From Hypericum androsaemum (lineage: Eukaryota; Streptophyta; Magnoliopsida; Malpighiales; Hypericaceae), in contig OZ023180.1 of the NCBI GenBank assembly GCA_963995505.1, positions 3,410,501 to 3,474,500 of the forward strand: DNA of 64,000 bases, written 5' to 3'. Every line of letters starts with the position of its first letter. Positions within the stretch are counted from its first letter, which is position 1. Of this stretch, positions 33,164 through 44,759 are shown piece by piece. Made by a program: the position numbers and the translations under genes. The notes under the pieces were generated by a model. It searched no databases, was not told the DNA's origin, and was given only the letters and a program-made list of their open reading frames with translations.

Positions 33164-36100
33164 ATGACTGAAAGAGAAAAGTCTAGCCAAAGTGAAGGGT
33201 CCATGGCGAGAAAGCCTGCGATGATGGATCCAAGTTCACCTTATTTTATGACTTTCGCTGACAATCCCGGAGTGATTATCACACCCGTGATATTGAAAGG
33301 CGACAACTATGATGAATGGATGAAGGTGGTGCGCAACGCCCTGAAAGCCAATAAGAAACTCAGCTTTATTGACGGACGTGTGACCCAGCCAGTTGAGAAA
33401 GTCCCAGATTATGATGACTGGTGCGCTGTGAACGCCATGCTGGTCGGTTGGATCTTCAATACTGTTGATCCATCGTTGCGAGGTAGTATGTCGTACATGG
33501 AAAGCGTAAAAGACCTATGGGACGATATGAAGGAACGATTTTCTATAGGCAATGATATGCAGATCTACCAACTAAAAAGTGAGATTGCTTGCTGCAAGCA
33601 ATCCATATAAGTCTGAGTGTCTACTACAACCGATTGAAAGGTATGTGGGAAGAAATCAATGCTTACAGCAAGCAGCCGAAGTGCACGTGTGGGTGCAAGT
33701 GCGGCACGGATAAAGAGCTAGCATGTGAACGTGAGAAAGAAAAGGTATACCAATTTTTGATGGGTCTTGATGATGCGGTATACCGAACTGTACGCTCCAA
33801 TATTCTGAGCACAATCCCGCTGCCAAACTTGAATCAAATCCATGCTCGACTTATGAATGAGGAGATACATCGGGCTATAGCAATAAGTAAGGATGATCGA
33901 GCAGTGCCTTTGAGCTTTGCTGTGCAAACTAAGCCGATGCAAAAGAGTACCCTGTGTCGTGAAGGATCTGTGTGTAGGAACTGCGGCAAAGCTGGACATG
34001 ATAAGGCCGAATGCTTTCAGCTTATTGGCTATCCCGAGTGGTGGTCTACTGTTCAGGGAGGACGAGGAACAGGTGGTCGTAGTTCTCGTAGAGGACGAAC
34101 ATCTGGTCAAGGACGCGGTGATGGTCGTGGCCATAAAAATTAGCTCGCTAATGCTACACATGCTCGACCTCTTGGAAGTACCACAGCTGGAAATAATGAC
34201 GGGCATGAAGGAGATCGTTCTGCTTTTTCTTGGATGACATTAGAGTAGTGGTCTCAGGTGGTTGATGCAATTAATGGAACAAAATCTGGTCAGAACAATT
34301 TGGTGGAAAAGCTGTCTAGTAAGGGTGTTCGAAACCATTGGCTTTTGGACACTGGTGTTTATACTCACTTGACTAGTTGCTTAAATTATTTGTCTAACGT
34401 GGTGGACGTGCCTCCGTGTTCGGTCGGTTTATCAGATGGTAGCCAGGACACCGCTATCAAGGCAGGAGATGTTTGTTTCAGACGTGACCTGACACTACAT
34501 CGTGTCTTATTTGTTCTAACTTGATTAGCGTATCCCAGCTGGTTTAAGATTGCAAGTGTACAGCCAGCTTTGCTAATCGACTGTGCATGTTACAGAATCC
34601 TATTTTGAGGATAGTGATTGGTGTGGGTGAGCAGCAGGCGGGGGTTTACATTCTGTGGGCAATGGGCTCTGTTCGGGTTTGCAAGGCTGTGGTAGAAGAC
34701 TCTTTTTCATTATGGCATCAACGTATGTGGCACCCTTCTAATAAAGTAGTTTCTTTATTACCTGTCATCACAAATGTTTCTAGCAAACCAGACAATTGTG
34801 ATGTATGTTTTCGAGCCAAACAGACTCGCAACAGTTTTAATTTAAGTTCAAATAAATCTGAAGAACATTTTTAGTTAATTCATTGTGATCTGTGGGGACC
34901 GTATCAGATTGCCTCTTCCTGTGGGGCACACTACTTTCTCACCATTGTTGATGACTACTCCAGGGTTGTTTGGAAAAAGAGTGAAGTTGGGAAGATTTTT
35001 CCCAAGTTTTGTGCCATGGTCATGACGTAATACAATAAAAAGTTCAAGGTGCTACGAAGTGATAACAGTCTTGAGTTTATTGATCTTCGATCATTTTTGG
35101 CAGATAATGGTATTCTTCATCAGACATCATGTGTTGACACTGCTCAACAAAATGGACGTGTTGAGTGTAAACATCGACATATCCTCAATGTTTGCCGTGC
35201 ATTTCGATTTCGGGCAAATCTCCTATTTGAATTTTGAGGTGAATGTATCCTTGCTGCGGGATACTTAATCAATCGGACTCCGACCCCGCTATTTGAGGTT
35301 AAGACCCCATATGAGATTCTTTTCGACCGAGTTCCCTCATACATAATGATATGGACTTTTGGCTGTCTTTGCTATGCTCACTATCGACCACGTATTAAAG
35401 ATAAGTTTGGTGAACGTAGCCAAAAATGCATATTTGTGGGCTATCCTTTCGGCTAAAAGGGATGGCGAGTGCATGATCTTGCTACTGATGAGACATTTGC
35501 CTCTCGGGACGTGAAGTTTGTTGAGGATTCCTTTCCGTTTTAAGATGTTTCTCCAGATATCTCTGAACTATCTCCTTTGCCACCGGTACCGGTCGTCACT
35601 GATACAATAAGTGATGAATTGTATGACTGTCATTCTCCTGTTGGTAGCTTCCCTGACAGACTTCTATTGCGCCTGCAATTTTGCCATTGGCAGCAGACAA
35701 CCTGTGGAGGAAGTGGTGACAGATTCCACTTCTTCAGCTCCTCGTCTGGCCAACGAGATCATTGAACTCGAACGCGGACACCGCCACCAGACCGTGCCTA
35801 CCAAATATCATGATTTTATCTTGAACACAGTATTTGCTCCTACTTCTCGCTGCCCCCGTAATGCCTCTGCTGCTCCCACATTGACGTCGTAGTCCTCCGG
35901 TTTTGTATACCTCATCACCAACTATATTACTAGTACTCACATTGCTTTGCATTGCAGGAAATTTGTAGCTGCTATAACTCTTGACCGTGAACAAACACAC
36001 TTCTCTGAAGCTGTGAAAGATCCCCGATGGCGTGATGCCATGCGTAATGAGATTAATGCTCTTGAGCGCAATGGTACCTGGACTCTGGTGCGATTACCAC

Positions 36101-37515
36101 CTGACAAAACAACCATTGATTGTAAGTGAGTCTATCGAATCAAATACCATTCTGATGGTTCGATAGAATGATACAAGGCCAGACTTGTTGTACGTGGGAT
36201 CACCAAATAGAAGGCCTTGATTACAATGAGACTTTTGCTCTGGTTGCAAAGATGGTCAGTGTGTAGACGTTTCTCACTGTGGCAGCCGCACGCTCTTGGT
36301 ATCTTCATCAAATGGATGTACACAATGCCTTTCTTCACGGTGATTTGGCCGAAGAAGTGTACATGAAACCCCCTCCTAGGTTTGTTGCGCGAGGCACGGG
36401 GCAAGTTTGTCACCTTCGAAAGTCTCTTTATGGTCTCCGTCAGGCTTCGCATAACTGGTTTGCAAAGCTTGCTGCAGCTCTGCGAGCATATGGATTTCAT
36501 CAGTCATATGCTAATTATTCTCTGTTCACCACTCATCGGAATGGTGTCTCTTTATGTATTTTTGTTTATGTTGACGACTTGATTATCGGTGGTAGCCAGG
36601 AGGAGTCTGTCATGCGGCTCAAATTATACCTGTCAAGCTGTTTCTATATGAAGGACTTGGGTATATTGAAATACTTTCTCGAACTCAGCGTTGCTCGAAG
36701 ACCTGAAGGGATTTTTGTCTCCCAGTGCAAATATGCATTAGATATTATTGGCGAGTGTGGGTTTTCGGGAGCTTAACTGGTCGGCTTCCCGATGGAACCT
36801 AATCACAAGCTTGCACTCTCCTCCTGAACTGACTTGGATGACCCTGAAGCTTATCAGAAATTGATTGATTTATTTGTTGATTACCGAACCTGAATTGAGT
36901 TATTATGTGCATGTGTTATCTCAGTTCATGCAATGCCCTCATCAAGCACATTGGGATGCAACACTTCGTGTAGTTCACTACTTGAAAGGAAAATCAGGTC
37001 AGGGTATTTTTCTTCGAGCGGATAGTGACCTTCAACTTTATGCTTGGTGTGATTCTGATTGGGCAAGTTGTCCTATCAGTCGCCACTCGCTCACTGGTTA
37101 CTTTGTGCATCTTGGTTTGTCTCCCATCTCTTGAAAAACTAAGAAGCAACCGACCGTTGCTTGCTCCTCTACAGAGGCCGAGTACATGTCTATGGCCGTA
37201 GCAACTTGTGAAATTCAGTGGTTAATGATGCTTCTTCGCGATCTGGGGATCACGCTTACTCAGCCTGTCCAGTTATTTTGTGACAGTCAGTCGGCTATTC
37301 ATATTGTCTCCAATCCGATGTTCCATGAAAGGGCGAAACACATTGAAGTTGACTGTCACTTTGTTCGTGATGTTGTTCAGACTGGTCGGCTTGTTCTCCG
37401 TCATGTTCGTACAAACTTTCAACTTGCTGATATTCTTACTAAGGCGCTTGGCAAGCAACAATTCGATTTTCTCCTTCGCAAGTTGGACATTCGCAATATC
37501 TACACTCCAACTTGA
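33164..37515 (+). pseudogene. Copia gag-pol polyprotein, broken
   Basis: Gag starts at ATG 33164 (MTEREKSSQSEG) and shows VILKGDNYDEWMKVVRNALK. A frameshift near 33595 follows, then the intact zinc knuckle CRNCGKAGHDKAEC (about 33976-34017). Protease is HWLLDTGVYTHLT (34336). Integrase has the HHCC region (WHQRMWHPS, CDVCFRAK), LIHCDLWGPY, LRSDNSLEF and QQNGRVECKHRHI, so the D,D,E residues remain. Reverse transcriptase has WRDAMRNEINALERNGTW and FVYVDDLIIGG (about 36564). RNase H shows STEAEYMSMAVATCEIQWL, LFCDSQSAIHI and QLADILTKAL. At least nine stops or frameshifts interrupt the frame. Confidence 0.92.
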
Positions 37516-37520
37516 GGGGG

Positions 37521-37688
37521 TATTGGGCCGAGCCCTAACTTCTGGCCCATTTACCTTTACGTGTTGTATGTCTTGTATAGGACTCTTGTAGTTAGTCCCG
37601 TAGATTTTGGTAGTACATACTTAGCTTGCTTTGCTTTGTATATAACTCGGCTTAAGGCATAAAGAGTTTAGCTTTTCTCTTCATTCAG
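37521..37688 (+). repeat. Copia 3' LTR
   Basis: Preceded by the purine tract TTGAGGGGG (37512-37520). It is shorter than the 5' LTR by small deletions near its end and at the AATAAGAG site. Confidence 0.85.
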
Positions 37689-37693
37689 GGGTA

Positions 37694-38090
37694 AGCGCAT
37701 TTCTTGTCATTGATCAGAATTGTCAAACGTTACAACCGTCCCTTTGTTTCATGGAAACGTCTTGTTGAGCAGTGCCATGAGTGTGCAGGTCCTCGTCGGC
37801 AGACAAGTATATCCTTTTCGTTGATGGTGTTCCAATCCTGGTGGTGGCAGGTAGATATGGGGGTTTGAATGCGGTAGAAGGTGTGGTGACTTGGATCGAG
37901 CTTTTTTGTTTGAGGGTTACATCGAGATTTTTTGGCATTTAATTCAGATTCTTTTTGAGAAACGCATTCAATTCAGATTAGTGCCGCCTAGTTTTTACCG
38001 AGAGTTTTTTTGTGTGGATTTTTTACAATATTATGCAAATCAGGATATTATTAGGATTTTTTTTCCGGGCAAATTTCACCTATAAAAACT
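37694..38090. other. Duplicated segment right of the copia element
   Basis: 37694-37800 matches the reverse complement of 46900-47020 (CCGT-TTGTTTCATGGAAACG, TGTTGAGCAG and CGTCGGCAGA words), so it was contiguous with 32240-32966 before insertion. 37801-38090 is unassigned. Confidence 0.6.
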
Positions 38091-38094
38091 AAAG

Positions 38095-38265
38095 AGATAT
38101 TGGTTTGCATGTGATATTAGATATTTATTTGCATGTCTAGTGATATTAGTTTGCCGTGATATTAATTTGTCGTGATATTAGTTTGCATGTGAAATGATAT
38201 TGCTTTGAATGTGTAGTACACTTGGGGACAAATTTTATTTAGTCTCCACTCAATCTAATCTTTTT
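38095..38265. repeat. TATTGGTTTGCATG repeat element
   Basis: Six to seven imperfect copies of GTGATATTAGTTTGCATGT, followed by TTGGGGACAAATTTTATTTA and GTCTCCACTCAATCT. The unit and flank match 23815-24070 in reverse complement. Bases 38266-38600 are AT-rich and unassigned. Confidence 0.65.
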
Positions 38266-38599
38266 TTTTCCAACAATGGTGTGTACTCTTTTCCCTATTG
38301 TATGTTCCAACATAATTTTATTGTAACATAGTTTTGACGAGGTCTATTATTGAAACATCGTACTTGTATAAGAAGATTTAACACATTTTTTTTATGTAAG
38401 TGTGAAGATTTAACACCTTGGATTTTATTATCAATATTTCGAGAAAATAAAATTTACTTAACCGAAAAATATCCTTTTTGTTAATAATTGAAATCTTCCT
38501 GTTAATTTTTATTAATTTTTTTTAAATGAATATCAATCGAGCCCTACGACCAAACAAAATATGTTCGGGAATATTTAAAATATCATTTCAAATGTCAGT

Positions 38600-39050
38600 A
38601 TATAAACGAGTACTTGAGTAAATTTAACAAATATGGTGACATGAAAACAACATATAAATGGATGTTAGCCGCGATTGTTGATTTTAGCGAAAATATAGTA
38701 ATTAATTAGTTCACCCATATTGGACTTCCATTGCCAGGGGAAAAGAAAACAATGCAAAGGTGAATTCGTAATCATTCCACGGGAAATTTGTAGGTAGAAG
38801 CTAGAAATAGTGGGGCCAGCTGATTATCTTATCGTAATTAATGTGGTGACCATCAATTGGGTTAAGTAAACTACTTTATATATAGTCTTTAAATACAGAA
38901 CTAAACTTTGAAATAAAAATATTACAAAATATTGAGTTTATTACATTTTTAGTTGCGGATGTCGTGAACTTGTTTAACGATGACTGTTGTCTTATTGTTT
39001 TGAAGTGGATAAAAATTTTACCAAGTTAATGTTGTGACACATTGCTACTT
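38600..39050. other. Duplicated segment (inverted match to 46430-46830)
   Basis: TAGTTCACCCATATTGGACT, TCCATTGCCAGGGG, GGTGAATTCGTAATCATTCC, CAGCTGATTATCTTAT and CAATTGGGTTAAGTAAACTA occur in reverse complement at 46510-46710. No gene is present. 39051-39400 is unassigned. Confidence 0.75.
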
Positions 39051-39419
39051 GCTTGACCCAAGTTATGACACATGAAAATTTCATCTTAATATTTTTAGGT
39101 TTGATATGAAATCACAGCTCTCTACAAAATTATAAGACCATGTAAGGGGCTCACACCTACCCAGTACCAGAAAGTGACCACGAAGTCGACGGCTGAAAAT
39201 TTTAACACAAAAAATTCTAAATTTATAACTTTGGCATCCTCATTCTAATGGAGAGTCCTCGTACTTGTACTAAGAGGATTGGTGTAAACAAGAGTAAAGA
39301 ATATAAGACCAGATGAGCCAAAGCTCACTTGGTATAGTGGTGCAAGAAATAGGAGAAAATGATGGATTATAGAATTTAATTCTTAGTATATGTAATTATA
39401 TGATGTAAAAATTTATCTT

Positions 39420-39914
39420 TCCTAAAAAATTTATCTTTCCTCCTTCTCTGTCCTTTCTCATGCGCAATTTTTTTGTCGGGAAGTTGGGTATCTCTTGGTG
39501 CGGTGGTCCAAATATTGCAAGTTCTTTGGAGATGTGGATGGAGCTCGTGCAAGACGACATCACTAAGAAGGTGTGGTTTGCCATTTTTGGTACAACTATT
39601 TGAGAAATTTGGTTGATGCAAAATCAAGTAATTTTTCAAGAAGATAAATACAATTGGAAGCTTCTCACCCATACCATTCTCACACGAGCACATAAGTGAT
39701 GATGCTAGTCGAACTCCATCTCGAAATTGGGGTATCAAGAACTTGTCTTGTATTTAGATTCCTTGAGTTGTTAAGTCCAATTGCTGATTTTGCAGCTTTT
39801 GCTTGTACCATTGTTGTTGGAGATTTGCTCTCCGGTTTTGTGTTCTGGGTTTTAGCTTTGCCTATTCCCAGTATAAATTTCACCATCTATAATCAATTTA
39901 CTTAACAAAAAAAA
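39420..39914 (+). mobile_element. 5'-truncated LINE tail
   Basis: The plus strand reads WFAIFGTTI, a stop, then EIWLMQNQVIFQEDKYNWKL and LTHTILTRAHK, the region before RNase H in plant L1 ORF2. A 3' UTR follows, ending CAATTTACTTAACAAAAAAAA at about 39914. The RNase H domain itself is missing. No target duplication was found. Confidence 0.65.
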
Positions 39915-40091
39915 GATGAAGCACGGAAAGGATCGTAACATTGATCACTAAACTTAATTACATAATTAGATGCTCCGAAGATTTGCATAGAAAGACTGCT
40001 ATAAAATTATTCTGATAGCTCGAATGATTAAGCCTAACAAATTAGAAGGAAAAGGAAAAAAAATAAGAATTGGATTTTTATGTTTATAGGT

Positions 40092-40843
40092 CTAAACGAC
40101 GTCTTCGTGACCATTTTGATTGCGCATCCTCGCTGCCCAGGACGTTTCCCTTCGTAACTCCTTTTCCGTGCTCCTCCGTTTCAACTCCGCCACCTGAGAC
40201 TCCCATTGGTTCCTCCACCCTCCCATAACATCCCATGCCTGCCTCAAAAAAAAATCGTAAATTAAGTCACAACTGAAATATTCATGATCATTTATTCGGA
40301 TTATATATCGAAAAAATATTAATAATAAATTACATCTCATTTTTTACCGCTTGAATCAATTTCGAAACATTGAATATTTGTATACCCGCATACCTGCTTG
40401 TCACGGAACTGATTTCTGGAAGAGAAAGCGAGGTGCAAGCCGGAGCCCAAGTGCCTGTCGTACGAGGCCCTCCTGTTAAGATCAGACAAGGTCTCGTAAG
40501 CCTCTTGGAGCTCGATGAACTTCTTCGTGTTCTCCTCGACGCACTCGACCGGCGACACGTCAGGATGGTACTTCCTCGCGAGTTTCTTGTACGCCTGCTT
40601 TATCTCCGACATCTCCCCGCTCTCCGGAACCCCTAGCAAGTCGTAGAACGTACCAGCTGTTGTCGTCCCGTACGACGCCTGGGCGACAGAAACACCCCGG
40701 AGAGGGCCTGTCGTCCTGAAAGACACGACACGTCGGTGGAACGTCAACGACGTCGTCGTTGGCGCCATAGTAATGGGTCTCATGAGGTTTTTATTGAAGG
40801 TGGATAATTCGTTTCCGGAGCCCGAGACAATCCCGTGACTCAT
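40092..40843 (-). CDS. Chloroplast-type J-domain protein, DnaJ20/J20-like (copy D, two exons)
   Basis: Exon 1 is 40843-40394 (150 codons from ATG, MSHGIVSGSG), the intron is 40393-40239 (155 bp; CAG|GTATGC donor, GAGGCAG|GC acceptor, phase 0) and exon 2 is 40238-40092 (48 codons and stop). The product has 198 residues. The N-terminal 60 are Ser/Thr/Arg-rich, like a transit peptide. The J domain has TFYDLLGVPESGEMSEIKQA, YKKLARKYHPDVS with HPD intact, and ASYDRHL. The tail WRNQWESQVAELKRRS and SWAARMRNQ closely follows Arabidopsis J20, a chloroplast Hsp70 co-chaperone. It is diverged from copies B and C and keeps an intron that they lack. Confidence 0.92.
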
Positions 40844-40920
40844 TTTTCTTGGTTTGTTTGCAATTTCCAATGACCCTTCTCTTTGGTTTTATGGTGCTTA
40901 ATCTCTTCTATTGGGGATTG

Positions 40921-40930
40921 GCTATATATG
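40921..40930 (-). promoter_or_regulatory. TATA box of J20-like copy D
   Basis: Minus-strand CATATATAGC lies about 80 bp upstream of the ATG at 40843, next to CCAATCCCC. Confidence 0.6.
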
Positions 40931-41061
40931 GGAATCGATTGTTGTTTAGGAAGGAAGAAAAGCACGCGTGGATTTATTGCTTTAATGGCCGGATTTTTGT
41001 GGGATGGTTTGAGGTTCTAGAAGCTAGGGTGCGATATTCGGTCAAGAATTAATATCTCGTG

Positions 41062-41622
41062 AGGGGTGAGCATTCGGATAATCCGAATCTGAATTATCCG
41101 AATTTCTTATTATCTGAAATATTCAAAATTATATATTTTTTATTCGAATCCGAATTTGAATAGTGAATTATCCGAAATTCAAAATCCAAAATTATTTCGG
41201 ATACGGATTCGGATAATCTGAATTATCCGAATTAAAAAAATAGGTGACTGATTGTCTGAATTAGCTGATGATTCCAAGCAACATATCACTTTACTTAATA
41301 ATTATTAGTAATAATTAATTAATTAAATAGTCATGGACATGGAATCTGTACCACTTTACAAAGATGAAGACCTTAATTAACAAATATGAGGGAAAATATG
41401 AAGACCTTAATCTGTACCACTTTAAATTCTAAGTAAATGGGTTAAAAATTTAGATATTCGGATAATCTGAATTTATAATTTTCTTATTCGAATCCGAATC
41501 TGAAATAATATATACGGATAATCTCAATCTGAATCCGAACATAAAATTATCCGAATTCGAATCCGAAAAAAATTTCAGATATCGAATTCGGATATCGGAT
41601 TATGGTATTTTTGCTCACCCCT
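41062..41622. mobile_element. hAT-like non-autonomous element, copy 3
   Basis: Termini AGGGGTGAGCA (left) and TGCTCACCCCT (right) are inverted. Flanks CTCGTGA and CTTGTGA suggest a degraded 8-bp duplication. Subterminal DNA has many TTCGGATAATCCGAAT motifs in both orientations. It is related to the elements at 6752, 21004 and 53784 by termini and architecture but has a different subterminal motif. It begins about 130 bp upstream of the TATA box of copy D. Confidence 0.65.
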
Positions 41623-41639
41623 ACTTGTGAATATGCTGG

Positions 41640-42035
41640 GAGAGGGACTCTTATGTCTCTCTTTTTCTCTAGAAGTTTCGTCATTTTTTGATTAGTTACA
41701 TCAGATATAGCAGGGCCCGTTAAAATATTGAGTAATTTTCTAGAGTGGTGCTGAAATTTCTGACAAATTCTAGAATGAGATTATCAGAGAAAGTTTTACC
41801 TGTCTGGGATTGTACAAAACTACACAAAAAGTTGCAGTTTTATTTGCAGAAAACTGCACAAAATCGTGCATTTTCTTGTTAAAACTGCATGATTTTGTGC
41901 AGTTTTGTGCAAAAACTGAACACATCCATGTCGCGTCGAATCTTTGCATGTGACTCCGGTTATCGGCTCGACTCATTGTCTGATTTTTTTCTCCAAAGGT
42001 TACTATTTCCAAAAGCGGAACTCACCCTATATAAG
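41640..42035. other. Duplicated intergenic segment
   Basis: 41640-41730 matches 45820-45930 in reverse complement (CTGGGAGAGGGACTCTTATG region, CAGATATAGCAGGGCCC). 41735-42035 matches 11890-12250 directly. No gene is present. Confidence 0.7.
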
Positions 42036-42106
42036 CTAATGAAATTTCACCACTATCACACAAACTAATTATATCTTATAATTAATGAGTTAGGAAGTTC
42101 TCCATT

Positions 42107-42411
42107 ATGTCATCTTCAAATTTTTCATACCAGATGGATGATGGTGTAAGATACAGCGATATTAAATGCTAATGCGATGTTCGTACTTTGGTAAGAATTG
42201 GTGAGAGTAAAAAAAAATAAAAGGTCGTCTATACTATTGTTGCGCAAATAATAGTTGTGGGTGGCTTGGATGGTGCATTCCAAGTGAAGTTCGTTATCGA
42301 TCTTCGGATATAGAGTCCAAGAAGTTGGTGAAAGATCAAGCTACAATGGAGAACATTATTAGTTCAATAAATTTGTTGAAAAAAATTTATAATTATCTTA
42401 ATTATTTGTAA
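42107..42411 (+). pseudogene. GRF-type zinc finger protein remnant
   Basis: From ATG 42107 the frame reads MSSSNFSYQMDDGVRYSDIK C, a stop, then CDVRTLVRIGESKKK. After a one-base shift it continues GRLYYCCANNSCGWLGWCIP SEVRYRSSDIESKKL and ends LNYL at 42408. The arrangement C-x-C…RxxYxCCxxxxCGWxxWC is the GRF zinc finger of small plant proteins often carried by or near transposons. One stop and one frameshift inactivate it. Full-length relatives are about 100-150 residues, so this is nearly the whole small protein. Confidence 0.6.
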
Positions 42412-42507
42412 TATTTTTTTTATTTTCGGTATATGTTGTAATAAATTTTCTGTTAATCTGTATCATACTCGAATTTATTAGATGTCTGGATAACAAATTT
42501 TATTTAA

Positions 42508-43609
42508 GGGAAAAGTCCACTTAAGTACCATATAGTATTCCCGATTATCACTTGAGTACCCTGTGGTTTAAAAACGATAGAACCGGTCCAACTTTTTCCA
42601 ATTTTTCAGGTCTTCAAAGTGTGAAGATGCCATCCCGACCAACTAGGCTACAACCGAAGTGCTGATTGCACGAGGCATAAAATTATATTATTATGTTATT
42701 AGGCGTGCTTTGATTTTTACCTTCTTCCCTACCGTCAAGCACACACAGTAAGCCACTAACTCAAGTTCAAAGCTTTAATTTTTTAGAAAAAGCTTCACCT
42801 TTAATCACTTGTTACCCTAATAGTTGAAAAAGCTTTGATGAAGGGTCGGGTTCCCTGGCCGTGTCCTAATAGTTCAACGGAAGCCCACGGTGAACCCTTT
42901 CCGAAATGCCACCCTGAGGAGATGAGAAGAAGGGTCGCGAAGAGAGAGAGAACGGTCAGAGAGGAGGCTGCCAGGAGGGGCTTCCGTTGCTCGGGGTTGA
43001 GGCTCGGAATCTCCATCCCTTGCGATGTCGAGGCTACCAGGAGGGGCGTTTTTGTCCTTTCGACAGAGGGAGTGGAGGGAGGGAGGAGGTTAGGACTGAT
43101 TGGGTGTCGGACTCCCTTGCGACTCTTGCGACACTCAATTTTGCGACGCCCATGCTCTCGTCCAAGGTCTGTTCCCTCTCAATCGATATACGCAACTTTT
43201 AGTTTATAGATGGCGGGCCCACGATTAGTTCTGCAAATTATTTTGTAGAAGGGGTTGCAGTTTCTTTCCGGCGGTGATGGAGAGGAGAGAGCACTGATAG
43301 GGAGGGGGAGGAAGAAGATGAAGGAGTGAGAGAGGGGAGGGGGATATTTTTGAAAAATAGTAAACAAATTTGATATTAATTTAATAATTTACCCACTACT
43401 ACATCATCATTGAAAAATCTGGGTCAAAATGATGTGGCAGTCCACGCAAGCATCCAGACGATGCCGTTTTGAAAAAAATGTGTGAACCAGTTTGGGTAGA
43501 CTTAAGTGAAAAAAATTGGAATAAGTTGGACGCGTTCTATCGTTTTTAAACCACAGGGTGCTCAAGTGATAATCGGGGATACCACAGGGTACTTAAGTGG
43601 ACTTTTTCT
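42508..43609. mobile_element. Long-TIR MULE-type element, 9-bp duplication
   Basis: The perfect 9-bp direct repeat TTTATTTAA flanks it (42499-42507 and 43610-43618). Inverted termini of about 100 bp run GGGAAAAGTCCACTTAAGTAC…AAACGATAGAACC…TCCAACTT, mirrored at 43505-43609. The interior 42800-43370 is GC-rich with a minus-strand stretch KPLLAASSLTVLSLFATLLL that looks like part of a membrane protein, perhaps captured from a host gene; not identified. The element at 59904-60971 belongs to the same family. Confidence 0.78.
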
Positions 43610-43656
43610 TTTATTTAATAGTTTTAAAGATAAATAACCGGAGGATCCCTTGTATT

Positions 43657-44750
43657 TGATTAAATCGGTGATTTATTCTCCCTATTTCAAAAAATATTTT
43701 TTCGTCCTCCATGTTTGATTTTATTATATTTTCGTATTCCTCGCTAACATCATCAACTCTTTTTTGCATTTTTGTTTTGAAAATGACCATACCCTTAAAA
43801 AAAATTCATCCCCTTCCCCTTTGAATCCTTCCCTTCCGACGACGACCAGTCGGCTAAGCTTTCGTTCCACCGGAGAGACGGACGGAGCAGCTGGCGGACT
43901 GACCGGCACGCCAACTTCCTTCAGCGGAGCATACATCTTCTCCAGCACCTCCACCGGCAATGTCTCTGGTATGCGGTACAATACTGCCTCCACCCCGTCG
44001 GCCCCTTCATCCTCCTCGCTGGAAAATCGGACACCAGTCCTCAACGTCATTCCATGTCATCAACGCCACCAGACTCCAGTCCCCAATAGCCTCAACGGGG
44101 GACCAAATCGGAGCCCCATCAGCAACCGCCGTCCACCAAATTGGATGCCTCAACTCGGGAGGCTGTTGAAACAAAGACGGAAAGGACTCCGAAGACGGTT
44201 TTCCATATCTATGTATGAAAGCGCTTGTTGACCCACAGATTTGGATCGGTTGTCGCTTACTTGCTTGCTGCTCCGAAGACGGTTTAGAACGCTTGCTTGC
44301 TGTCCAGATCGGTTGTTGAACTTCGATGAGTTTATTGGGGCCCACAGGTTTGCGATGGTTGTGTTCCTCGTCGTTGTTGGTTCTGATTACGTTTCCTGGC
44401 AAATTCCAACGCGATTTCTTAGTGCGAACTCATTGATTTTGTTGTTGATTGTGTTTCTCCGTTGTGGTGTTCGGTGTTCCTCCTCTCTCTCTCCCCTTCA
44501 TTTTCAAGGTTGGAATTTTTGGATTTTTTTTGCCGGAGAATACGATCGGAAGTTGTTTGCCGAAAAAACTAATCGAAGAAGATGATAGGAGACTTGGGTT
44601 GACAGAGAAGGATATTTTTGTCATTTCAATAACAAAAATGACAAAAGATTGGTAGTGACGTTAGCGAGGGACCCGAAAATATAATAAAATTAAACACGGA
44701 GAATAGAAGAATAATTTTTAAAACACGGAGGACTAAATTGTTGATTTAGT
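43657..44750. mobile_element. Long-TIR Pack-MULE-like element
   Basis: Inverted repeats of over 100 bp link 43657-43795 with 44625-44750 (GATTAAATC…CCTCCATGTTTGATTTTATTATATTTTCG…TCGCTAACATCATCAACTC and its counterpart). The GC-rich interior has a minus-strand frame (about 44050-43800) reading EDEGADGVEAVLYRIPETLP and VEVLEKMYAPLKEVGVPVSP, coding-like in composition but not recognised. Boundaries are approximate and no 9-bp duplication was confirmed. Confidence 0.6.
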
Positions 44751-44759
44751 CAACAAAAA

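Larger units (their letters stand above)
32967..37688 (+). mobile_element. Ty1/copia LTR retrotransposon with short LTRs
   Basis: Two LTRs of about 170 bp, a tRNA-Met primer site, gag, protease, integrase, reverse transcriptase, RNase H and a purine tract occur in the copia order. The flanking 5-mers AGGGT (32962-32966) and GGGGT (37689-37693) are a target duplication with one mismatch. By eye the LTRs differ at eight positions plus two or three small gaps. It interrupts a duplicated segment whose inverted partner (46900-47050) lacks it. Confidence 0.92.

Noticed and set aside
39300..39360. tRNA-like words (GGTATAGTGGTGCAAGAA)
   Set aside because: No cloverleaf could be folded by eye around them, and neither T-loop nor acceptor stem is present.
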